Positions 23,249 through 34,700 of a stretch of DNA of 64,000 nucleotides are shown here, piece after piece. The stretch lies in NCBI GenBank assembly GCA_002633005.1, contig NMRA01000814.1:32948-96947 (forward strand), written 5' to 3'. The translations under genes were made by a program, and so were the position numbers. Every line of letters starts with the position of its first letter. Position 1 is the stretch's first letter. The stretch is from Phoronis australis (Eukaryota; Phoronida; Phoronidae). The notes below the pieces were generated by a model that saw nothing but the letters and a program-made list of their open reading frames with translations, had not been told where the DNA came from and did not search any database.

Positions 23249-24046
23249 AGTGAAAAATATGTCCGGAATAATCAACGAACCTTATTTTCGCTAAAAATGA
23301 CATGAAAAAAGGTTGCCTTCGCCTTTAAGCTGCTGGCCCGCAAACGCAACCTCGAGCAGACTGCATCCCAACTGGCCGAGTTCAATGATGGCAGCTGACT
23401 GCTCTGCGCAGCCGGTATTATTTATGGCCATATGCTGCGAAGAGTCACAAGAAAAGCCGTGCCCTAGTGCTGTCAAATCAAATGCTTACAGGCAACGTCA
23501 GCCCTGGAGTTCTGCGCCTTCTGCTGTCACGGGGATGGTCTGGGGAGGGGAATAATGCACCAGCATATCCCCAATGATCCTGTCCGTGACAGGTATTACC
23601 ATATCGAACCTGCCAGACGGCCATTTCCAAGCATCAGGATACCCACAGAGCACTGTGGCACCAAAGAAAATAGTTTACCTGCCCAAAAAAGCTCTGGGAT
23701 CTATAATTATTGGCCTCGCGATCAACCATTTTGTCCTTTACAGCAACTTGTGTCCGCGGCTGAACCGCAGGAATATGTGAATGGCTAAATCGATTATTGT
23801 TTGGTGCCGGACTGAAACTGATCGCCCGTAGTAGTGAAAAGGTTGATTAAAATTGACATTATTTTATTCAAATCTAACTTGATATAGCACAGTGCAAATT
23901 TTTATGAACATGAATGTGATTATTCGAGAGAACTTTTCAAGTTGCCTCTCGTATTCCAAGTTCACGCAACACTCACTTCCGCTTAATCTTGAAATTTTAA
24001 TTTACTTAAAAGTACTGAGGATTCCAAGTTCAAATACAGCAGTACT

Positions 24047-25594
24047 GTTCTAGTTCAAGTACATGACGCCAGATGGCTCGTTATCCTTAAAAATCACGTG
24101 ACTCAGTGTTTTGTACACAAACATGGCCGTCTTGCATTGAGTGATTGACTATTTTAGTATTTATTGCGAAACCGTTCCTGATTTAGGTACAGATAAAGTC
24201 CTTCAATTAAAATTTGTCTCTTCAAGTGAGTATAGCTATCTTGAAACACGTTAGCCAGTACGTTTCATCAAATGAGGGCGAGATACTATGCTTCCAAAAC
24301 TTTTTTGTTAATCAACTAATGTCGTGATGTGTGATTGTGAATGATTTTCTGAATTTCTGGTTATTCAGTTCTCCATATGCGAGGCTGACGGGAACCAGTG
24401 ACAAAGTGGACCCATCAGCTGTATTCATATTGTGAGGAATGTTCCTGGAGGCTACTTCTCTGTAAAGTTCTTAATTGACGTCTTTATGACGTTTTTTTAG
24501 TTTACAGTACACCAAAACTTACCCATGCTGGCTTTATAGCTGTAGTTTAGAGACTGAAAAATAGCAAAACTGGTTCTGGTCTGTGCCCGAATCATTTTGA
24601 TACCTGTGCCTCGCTGCTTAGCAAAGGTGAATTAGACAAATTTCCAATTATATAATTGGTCTTAGCTTCTTCCTTACTTGATTGTGACCACGTCACTTTT
24701 ATTTACACTTATATCTCTGTGTTATTCTCCATCTTAAATAGCTTAAGTTCCCTTTTCTCCATGTTGCTGTTAAATTTAATGTCGTAGAAATAGCCCTACT
24801 GGCTAATGTGGACCTGTTCTTCTAATGACGTTAAATAAAGATTCTTGATTCTGGTTCTTGATTCTTGACAAGTCATTTCTGGATTTGCACAGAACTGACA
24901 CTTTGTAAAATGTCTTGAGAGCGCCTTCTAGCTGTATGAAGACTAGTTTGAGAGAGCCAGCTAGCTGTGTGAAGACTAGTGTCAAAAGATAATATTTTGA
25001 ACATGCTTCCGATGAATCATATGAGCCTCTGTTAGCCGCTCGCTAACAGGCAATTGCCTATTGGCTGAATTGTTAGCATGCTTGCCGGTTTTATCGGGGC
25101 CGCTGGTTGGATGGTAAACTCGCCTATTACTACTATATCTAGGAACTGCTGTAGGTTAGCCTCACAAAGACATCAAGATTTCTCATAACCCAGGAGCTTC
25201 AACAGGAACAGCTAATGACTGGTGGGGTGCCTGCAAAACCTACCACCTTGTCCGCTACAGCCATTTTAAAGTGAAAAACATTTATTAAATGTTTTCTTGC
25301 ATAGTTCTCCAGTTTTGCAACAAAGAAAAGTCCTGACCGGATGACTTGTTTGTGTCCTTGCCATCCCCTTGTGGGACTTTGTGTTGATCTTGTATGATCT
25401 TTGTGTTGATCTTGTATGATCTTTGTGTTGATCTTGTATGATCTTTGTGTTGATCTTGTATGATCTTTGTGTTGATCTTGTATGATCTTTGTGTTGATCT
25501 TGTATGATCTTTGTGTTGATCTTGTTTGATTTTACCAAAATCTTGTTTGCCTGGCTTGTTACCACTTGATTAATACTGTTCTTTGTCTTTGCAG
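24047..25594 (+). promoter_or_regulatory. Probable 5' region of LRSAM1
   Basis: TCACGTGA (24094-24101) is an E-box of the MITF/TFE/USF type. AAACATGGCCGTC near 24119-24131 resembles a YY1 site, which in animal promoters often sits at the start site. A donor-like CAA|GTGAGT at 24225/24226 would allow a non-coding first exon of about 100 bases spliced to the acceptor at 25594. All of this is inference from motifs; no transcript evidence is available. A 22-bp minisatellite occupies 25374-25530. Confidence 0.35.
25374..25530. repeat. Minisatellite, 22-bp unit, ~7 copies
   Basis: The unit is TGATCTTTGTGTTGATCTTG plus TA. It sits 60 bases upstream of the acceptor of the first coding exon. Confidence 0.95.
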
Positions 25595-25778
25595 GGCTCT
25601 TTCCTGACCCCTCAGTTTTGATCTTTCCTGGATGGGATCATGTTTCTCTGGTCCTTCATCTAACCCAGTCATCCCTGCACCCCCATTGTTGGATGAACAA
25701 CCCATGACCAGCATGCCTAAGTTATTCAAACGACAAAGTGAAGAGGCCAAGAAACGACAGCAACATCAGCAGTACCTG
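25595..25778 (+). CDS. LRSAM1: LRSAM1 coding exon 1 (residues 1-22)
   Basis: Acceptor TTTGCAG at 25594, donor CTG|GTGAGA. The family-consistent start is ATG 25713 (A at -3), giving MPKLFKRQSEEAKKR. An in-frame stop at 25605 limits any upstream start. The ATG at 25632 would add 27 residues beginning MGSCFSG. The exon end and donor are duplicated immediately downstream (see findings). Confidence 0.9.
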
Positions 25779-28700
25779 GTGAGACAGCAACATCAACAGT
25801 ACCGGGTGATGTCATTATGATGTCATTGGGATGTCATTGTGGTGTCATTATGATGTCATTGAGTAGGCTTGTTGTAAGGTTAAGTGGGACCATTGCCAAA
25901 GTTGACACATTTGGAAACACTTAGTCTCAGAAATGTGTGATTGGACACATATGGAGATTTTCCGTAGATAAGCCCACCTGATGAAATGCCCATCGGCGTT
26001 TATTCGAAAATTATGCCCAATAAACACTCGTGGGCATTTATTTGGTGTTACAACTACAAATAGTGGGATGTTCATTCACAAAATTATGCCCAATAAACAC
26101 TCATGGGCATTTATTTGGTGTTACAACTACAAATAGTGGAGTGTTCATTCACAAAATTATGCCCAATAAACACTCATGGGCATTTATTTGGTGTTACAAC
26201 TACAAATAGTGGAGTGTTCATTCACAAAATTATGCCCAATAAACTCTCATGGGCATTTATTTGGTGTTACAACTACAAATAGTGGGGTGTTCATTCACAA
26301 AATTATGCCCAATAAACACTCATGGGCATTTATTTGGTGTTACAACTACAAATAGTGGGGTGTTCATTCACAAAATTTCCTCTTAAGAGCCCACTCGGCA
26401 TTAACTTTTTGTCAAAAATTCAGTTTTGTGGATCATTTATCATTTATAACAACAAAAAGGTGTTTGCAAATTATGCATTAGAGTATTAACATAAAATTTA
26501 AAAATACAGTTTTAAGTAAAAAGATATCTAAGTCAGCAAAACTATAACTTTTCATTTAAAAGCCCCACTTTTCCAAATAAAAGCCCCAGCATTTATTTGA
26601 TGTTACTTAACTGTTGAAAATTTTCATTTCCGAGTACTCGCCCATGGGCGTTTTACCGAGTAGGCATATCTATGGAAAATGGCGGTGTGAAGCTTTCAGA
26701 TACCATGCTTCATGCTGCATGAGGGCTATAAAAACAGGACTTTATAGTTTTTATGAAAAAACTCAAGTGAAAATGGCGGTGTGAAGCTTTCAGATACCAT
26801 GCTTCATGCTGCATGAGGGCTATAAAAACAGGACTTTATAGTTTTTATGAAAAACTTAAGTGAAAATGGCGGTGTGAAGCTTTCAGATACCATGCTTCAT
26901 GCTGCATGAGGGCTATAAAAACAGGACTTTATAGTTTTTATGAAAAAACTCAAGTGAAAATGATTATTCATACAACTGTAACAACATTTTTCGGATTTCA
27001 TCTCAAATGTTTAAATTGAACAAAATTGAACAAAATTTGGTCATGTTATTGATACCTTTGTTTTTTGCTAAATTTTTCTAAAAGACGTGATCACGTTATT
27101 CACATAAGTATTGATTGGTATCAAGTCAAAAACCAAATTCTTCAAGTTTTCTACGGGATTGATTGTATTGCATTGAACCTCAGGTTATCTGGGTAGCCTG
27201 TATGGACTCTTCTTCCCCCACTGTAGGAACACACTAAACATTAACAACATTTTTGTTGATTGAAGATAACTATGTTCTTGCTAATTCTATTTCTTTCTCT
27301 TGCGCTCCAGTTCTCGACTTGCGGTTAATGCGTTTCATTTTTCATCAATAACAGATCATTTCATTTTCAAACTGGAGGCTTGGTACTATGTATCAAAACT
27401 GTGCTCTAACTTTACCAAAGATGTATTCTGTCTTCAGGCCAAAGAAAGTCCAGATCCATGGTATGATTTATCTGGTTGTGAACTGTATGAGGTTCCCAAG
27501 GGGGTTTTCTCACTGTGTAAAGTACTTCAAAAGGAGGTGAGACTCATTAAATTTTATGGCCCTTGTGGTCGACTAACTTGGTGATTATGATCAGTTTAAT
27601 ATGCAGGGTGTAGTAACTAATTAGAGAACACTGTGTGAGCATATAAAACAGACTGTGAACTATTAGCAAACATGAATGGTCAAGCTATTTTGATATCAAC
27701 TTGCAAATAATAAAATGGAAATTGGAAAATAGTATTCAGAAGACCAAACAGGCATATTTGCTTCTCGTCTTTGTTTGTTCTTTTTTAAAAATTGGTTAAG
27801 CTCATTTTGATTGTTGATTTAAAAATCAACCTTATATCAGTAAAAGTTAAAGGAAAGTGCCACCAAAAAACTATGTATTTTGTATCAATGTAGATTGAGT
27901 AGTTCCACCTGACTCCAGACGGCAGACGGAGGTGCTGAAATTAACCAATGACATCTCATGTTCTAACACAGTCTGCTCAGCAGTTCACAAGATGCATACT
28001 GGTGTCAGCTTATTGCTTGAATTCATCATTTTACACCAATAAAATCATCAAAATTGGATGTAAAACCCTCACAAATGAGTTGCTTTTTTTTCACTATCTT
28101 GGATTTCTAGAAATTTTGAATGTGCCGTAGCCTACAAAGTATGCTAGGTCAGTCGAAGGAAGTTTGAAGTCTGTTTGGTAGTAAATTAGAATTATTCGTC
28201 TGTGAAATACAGGCAGGAGAGCCTAATAGTGTGTAGTAATTTTAGACTTGCAAATTTTTTCTATTCTAAACTTAAAATGCTCGTTATAACACAGTGGCTC
28301 GGAATCCGATCAGGCCCCTCGCGGCCAGACTGCAGACATTACGAACATAAACCAGCCGGGTTGCAAACTAAACTTCCAGTCACGAAAAGACTAGACTAGT
28401 GAACCAAAAAAATAATATGCACGTGAATATTTTGGTGAGTTCGCCGCAAAATTGCAAATCTACTTACTCGTCAGGGGCTGCGAAGTCAAGTTCTCCTTGG
28501 CATAGAACAGTACAGGGAAAATGTATGTAATAATGATTTGAATGATGTATATATGGCTATATAATAATTTCACTTCCATCTGACCATAGCATGTAAAATC
28601 TAGTTATAGTTTCGTGACGTAGATACGGACCAACTAAGAGGGTAACAAAAACTAATTAAATCGAGTGGCATTCTCCTTTGAAAAACTTAAACAATGATGA

Positions 28701-31700
28701 ACCCGGTGCTTTTATGTTAAAGGATTTGAGGTGCACCTTAAAGGAGGTGAGGTGCACCTTGTCCTAAAGGAGGTGAGGTGTACCTTGTCCTAAAGGAGGT
28801 GAGGTGCATCTTGTCCTAAAGGAGGTGTGGTGCACCTTGTCCTAAAAGAGGTGAGGTGCACCTTGTCCTAAAGGAGTTGTGGTGCACCTTGTCCTAGAAG
28901 AGGTGAGGTGCACCTTATCCTTAAGGAGGTGTGGTGCACCTTGTCCTAAAGGAGGTGAGATACATCTTGTCCTAAAGGAGGTGAGGTGCACCTTGTCCTA
29001 AAGGAGGTGAGGTGCACCTTAAAGAGATGAGGTGCACCTTCAAAAATGAGTTCAACGCAGACCAGTACAGAATATGTTTTAGACTAAAATTAATTCTGAC
29101 TGCTGAAATGTTGAAACCAGTTTAATGGTTTTGATTTCCTGTTTAAAGCGGCCATGAACTGGCATTCTGTCCAAGAAGCAGACTTTTGATTTAGGCCACT
29201 TTCTGCTATAAAATTGATCTCAACACGTTGCTTACTGAGTTAAAAAGTGATTTGTGTTATTGTGTAGAACTTACAATTTGTTATTGCTTCGGGAGCGCTG
29301 GACACATATAATGTTGTTTGGTGACAAGACAACCTTGCTTCAGGAGCATGCTGGACACATATAATGTTGTTTGGTGACAAGCCAACCTTGCTTCAGGAGC
29401 ATGCTGGACACATATAATGTTGTTTGGTGACAAGCCAACCTTGCTTCAGGAGCATGCTGGACACATATAATGTTGTTTGGTGACGAGCCCACCTGAGTAG
29501 CCTTGCCTCAAGCATTAACAAACTCAAATTTGACTAAGGAAACATTTTAGACCATCGCTGTTATCGTAAGTGCTCTAAATCAAAATTTGGTTCTTGTGAC
29601 GGAAGGACGTTTTTTGTCCCTTTACATGTGTAGTGGGTAGAAGCCAAGTTCCAATTTAAGTGCCAAATGCTCTTTAAGAAAATTTAGTGTTTTGCAATAA
29701 TGACTCTTTACTTGCTGTATACTAGCTTGAGTGCGACTCATCTCTCCTTAGTCTCTGCTACTATACAACAACTCAGTATCCAGCCTGACCAATAGGGAAA
29801 ACAGTTGTCTGACCGACCTCTTGACCCTGCGAGTGCTTGACCTGCACGATAACTGTCTGGACAGCCTGCCAGACAACCTGGGTACTCTCAGAAATCTTCA
29901 GGTATGTTCACTTGACTGCTCTGTGACTGTATGTTCAGTTGGCTGCATAACGCTTAATCGTCGCGAGAGACCGTCCGGAGTTGGTATATGGTGCAACTCA
30001 GGACGGTCTGGGGTCTACACAAAACCACAATTCAACTGTGAGTCTACACCAATGTGATAAACGAGAGTAGTTCTACTTGTTGCGTCAGCTGCTGGTATGC
30101 TTATTTCTTTTATGACACACAATGTGTGACTGGGCGAAGCGTTTTCAAAATAATGTGGATAAATCAGTGGAGTGTGAGACCCCTGAGGTCCCTGTCAAGT
30201 CCTCACGGCAATTTTACGTTATGGTGCTTTGTGTCTTCAGTTGACTGTGCTTTGTGACTGTATGTTCAGTTGACTGTGCTTTGTGACTGTATGTTCAGTT
30301 GACTGTGCTTTGTGACTGTATGTTCAGTTGACTGTGCTTTGTGACTGTATGTTCAGTTGACTGTGCTCTGTGACCATTGCTGTGCTGGGGTAGGAACATA
30401 GGTATGCTTCTTTGGCAGACACAGATCTTAGGTGAGCTTTGTAGATGCAGGACCCTTGTGTGAGGCATGCTTTGTAGATGCAGGACCCTCGTGTGAGGCA
30501 TGCTTTGTAGATGCAGGACCTTCGTGAAAAAGTCAAATAATACAAACTGCCACGACTGAGAGCAAAGTGTTCCATGAGTATCCTCGGGACATTTCAAGTA
30601 TTCACTATCAAAATGACGGCCACTGAAGTGATTGGTTGGTGAGGTTGGAATGTTGAGTGATTGGTTGGCGAGGTTGAATGTTGAGTGATTAGTTGGTGAG
30701 GTTGGAATGTTGAGTGATTGGTTGGCCGAGGTTGGAATGTTGAGTGATTGGTTGGTGAGGTTGGAATGTTGAATTATGGAATAGAATTCACTGTTTCCAT
30801 TCCATTCCGTATAACTATATTTTGAGTGTCTCTTGTTTAGGGAAGTGGCCCTATTTCATAAACACGATTCATGCTTATTGTGAAAACCTGGAATATGCTC
30901 AAAATATTTGGAAAATGTATAAGTTTGTGGGAAATTGTGTATAATTATATCACCTTCATTTTACAAGTCATGTAGGTTGAAGATTTTGTGGGTTGAGTTT
31001 CATTTTGACTTAGTGATAATTGACAAAAATTGTAAATCAATGCAGTGTCTACGTTTAGTGAGAAGAAAATGAAAATTATATCCTGTAAAAATCATCAGGG
31101 ACATCAAAAAATTATGTTTGAATTGCAACCAAGCTGAACTATTGGCCAAACAATGGTCAAGGCTGTGTTCTTATTGATTTATGACTGGCTACTAAAGGGG
31201 TGTTACAAAAAGTTGGGCCCTTAAATAAGGACCTGGAATCTGTTCAAGTATGGAACTTAAAGGCAAAGGCAACCCTTTTTCATATCTTTTTAGCAAAAAT
31301 AAGGTTAGTTGGTTATCCCAGACATATTTTCCACTTAATTACAGCTTTTCGTAATTTAATTAATTATTCGTTCCTGCTCCGGGAGTGACGTTTTTGGAGG
31401 CAAGCATTTCGCGCCAATTTCTTTTCATATAGTCTGACTGTGAGAGCTGCGGAGTCAGTCATTGTTCTATCTCAGTTGTGATAAGTTCGGCCGTCGTTTG
31501 CTATAAATTTGTTTACGAGTCAGTCAACATGCCACACTGTTGCTGCGTACCGGAATGTACTCATTATCGTCTCACGGACAGAGGAGCAACTGTCCCATTT
31601 GCCCGGCCGAGTGTACCGCGACACACTCCCACCAGATAGTGACCTGAGCACACAAACTGCTTACATCCCGCTGTGTGACTCCCTCGCCCGCCACCTGGCA

Positions 31701-34700
31701 CCTTCTCCTGGCTCCAGTACTTTAGACAAGTCCACAATAAACTTATCAAAGTTTGGCTCACCGATCTGTTCATTGAATGACGAACTGTACTCTTCACTGA
31801 CTGGACCTGTATTCACTCCCACTACTCAACATTGCAGCAGGGCTGCTTACAGCCTTTGGGCCATTATGAGTTCATCCTGGTATGCAGCAACAGTGTGGCA
31901 TATTGACTGACTCGTAAATAAAAGCAAACGACAACCGAACTTATCACAACCGGGGTAGCTCGACAGCTCTCGTAATCAGACTATATGAAAAGAAATTGGC
32001 GCGAAATGCTTGCCTCCCAAAACGTCACTTCTGGTGAAGAAAACGAATATTTAATAAAATTACGAAAAGCTGTAACCAAGTTGAGAATATGTCTGGGATA
32101 ACCAACGAACCTTATTTTTGCTAAAAATGAAATGAAAAAAGGTTGCCTTCATCTTTAAGACCTTTTCTGATTGCAAGCCTGATTTACAATGTACAACTTT
32201 TGTGATTAAAAACAGGTTCAAAAGAAACTTTAAATTCTGGCAAAAAAAGATTTTTTAAATTCCGTCCATAAAGACTTATTGTTAGTGAAACTCGGTATTT
32301 GATGCAAGTTAAAGGGTTCTTAAAGCTACTTGTCTTCTTAGTGAAATAGTCCTCAGCTTCTCAAAGTCAAAAGTATTCTCTTGTGTTAGTGGCTGGTGTA
32401 GAAGTACCTCCTTTTACCACTAGGGGGCAGTAGTAGTGGTCTTCTGTGACCTATTGCGAGTTGTTACTTTGCTAAAGTCTTACATGGAGTAGGGTAAATT
32501 TGAGGTATGACTATAGAGAGAACAATATCTACAAAGTTGGTGTATCTTCTTTCTGTAATGTTGTAAGTTGTCATTTTATGAGAATTTTGAGAACACTTTA
32601 AGTACAGATTGACACTGACAATTTTTCAGTGATGGTAATATGTCTGCTACTTCATCATGGTAATACAAAGGTTAACATCTATCATTTTCCTTTGGCAGGT
32701 CCTGAACTTGGAAGGGAACAAACTGAAAAGTTTGCCAGACAGTATAAATGAACTGAATGCCCTACAGACACTCAATGTTAGAAGTAAGAAACCCAGCATT
32801 TCATTTCCAGCTATGTATTTCCAGCTATTTATTGTGATGATAAGTCAAGTTATAAAGTGTCAACTTCCAACTGGAGTAAATTTTCTTCTAGTTTCTCTAA
32901 CTGCATTTGCCATCAGTTGGATGAAACTTGAGAACAGATTTTCATAATAATTTTTGTAAAAACTGCATTTTATTGGACTTCAAATAAAGTTCAAAACAAG
33001 ATTGTCATGTAAAAACATAGTACAGATGATCTGATACTTGCTGCATCAGCCGTATGCAGGTCGTACAGCCAGCCACACAGTCAGTCGCATAGCCAGCCGC
33101 ACAGTCAGTCGCATAGCCAGCCGCACAGCCATCCCCATAGCACTAAACATAAGAATCAAGTTTTCGTTCATTCAGAAAGACATACAACACATGGGCATTC
33201 ACACAAATTAAGATCAAGGTGAGGAGCTAGAGACCTGACTGCAGGACCCAGCTGTGGGGTACAGTGAGGTTTGATATACCACTTTGTGAACAGGAGGCAG
33301 GCACTCAACTCACTAGGACACAACTGATTGTTATGATGAAAACAGTACTGTTCAGAAATTGATGTTTTATGGAGGAGACCTCTAGAAGATGACTTAGAAA
33401 TGGTTTAGTATAGACCATCGGGTTCATGTAAGGCGATATTTTTTCAAAATGAGACAATATTATTTAGTCTCAAAGTGTGCGGAACGGTTCCGCACTTTGT
33501 TAATATCCACTTAGGGCCATAAAAATGGTATGTAGCAAATCTATACCTTACCCTAAACATGTTTACAATGTTACATTTTTATTTACTCAATTAGCATTTT
33601 CTTAATTAGAAGTTCAATTTTTGCCTTGCGGAATGTTCCACACCCTTGCGGAACATTCCGCACTCAGTGCGGAATCTTCCGCAGATTTTGCGGAATATTA
33701 CGCACTGCGCAAGTTTTGTGGAATACTGTGACTTGAGAAATATTATGTATATTTTGTGGAATAATAATCAAAATAATAATTTAGTTTTAAAAATGAATGT
33801 GAAAGTTCCTGAACGATTCCACAAACAGAAAAGTTTAGCACAGGACTAAAATTTTTAATTTTCTCCGGCCCAATAAACATGAATTACATTCCATTCTGAA
33901 TAGTACTTAAGAGTATAATGTGCCCACTCTCAATAATATATTAATCAATGTGACGGTTGCAGAAGGGTTCCACATGCGGAACGGTTCCGCAAACAGAATA
34001 GTTTTTTGAAGAACACAATTTTTTTAATTGTCATGACCAATAAAGTTAAAATGCATTCCATAATCAATACCACTTGAAAGTATCAATGTGACAATCCTAA
34101 TAATAATTACTTGATCCATGTGACAGTTGCGGAACCATTCCGCATGCGAAACCGTTCTGTATAGGGAGCAATTTCCCAAAACGAATGGTTTTGCTGGGTA
34201 TTTGATTTCACCAATCAACTTCAATTGCAATACATTATCAATGCCACTTGAAAGTATCGATGTGACAATCCTAACAGTAATTAGTTGATCAATGTGACAG
34301 TTGCGGAACTGTTCCGCATGCGGAACCGTTCCGCAAACAATACTTTTGTGATCCTCACAAGTTTTAAAAAAATTTTCTTGCACATTTCAGTTGAAATATA
34401 CTCTATTCTCAATAGCATATGGAAATATCAATGTGTCAACATGAGCAATGATTAATCAGTGGGGAACTTGCTGAATGGTTTGTGATGCAGTAACCTACCT
34501 CAAGCAGACTCGGGGGAAAAATCAACATATTGTCTATGACATTTTATTGCTTTTGGTAGAACCTTAACACAAGCCACGAAATATTCGAATCTTAACGTTC
34601 AACAAGCATTAAACATCAAAGTATCAGAATTTCTACCCCAACCATAATTAATTATTAAAAGTGACAGTTGCGGAACCGTTCCGCATGCGGAACCGTTCCG

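Larger units (their letters stand above)
21887..23328. mobile_element. P-like foldback element A
   Basis: The ends are inverse copies: TTAAAGGCGAAAGCAACC at the left, and the inverse of TTAAAGGCGAAGGCAACC at the right. The inverted arms run on for roughly 300 bp, through TTAGC-AAAATAAGGTTCGTTG and a GGCGCGAAA block. They extend into the start of a THAP-type reading frame on each arm (+ at 22157, - at 22953). The right arm is interrupted by a hairpin element. A second member of the family is at 31257-32158. The THAP start and long inverted ends suggest a P-element relative. No intact transposase. Confidence 0.75.
21802..23609. mobile_element. Insertion bounded by a 12-bp direct repeat
   Basis: ACCATATCGAAC occurs at 21790-21801 and again at 23598-23609. 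Outside these, the sequence is continuous with the single uninterrupted inverse copy in the left arm (about 15560-15600), which has no such insertion. The P-like foldback 21887-23328 lies within it. The outer 85 bp and 280 bp are unassigned. Confidence 0.5.
15327..24046. mobile_element. Large composite element with inverted ends and nested insertions
   Basis: The left end (AGTATTGCTGT, then GTGAACTTGGAATCC and an AAGCGGAAGTGAGTGTTGCG block, 15327-15425) is the inverse of the right end (23940-24046, finishing ACAGCAGTACT). Further in, the left arm 15440-15620 (CCCAGAGCTTTTTTGGACAT ... GGTGCCACAGTGCTCTATGAG) is the inverse of 23585-23720. Arrays at 15690-16100 and 21000-21780 are inverse copies of a ~160-bp unit. 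I infer one ~8.7-kb element, interrupted on its right side by the 21802-23609 insertion. No transposase is visible, though the assembly gap lies inside it. A clear target duplication was not found. Confidence 0.6.
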
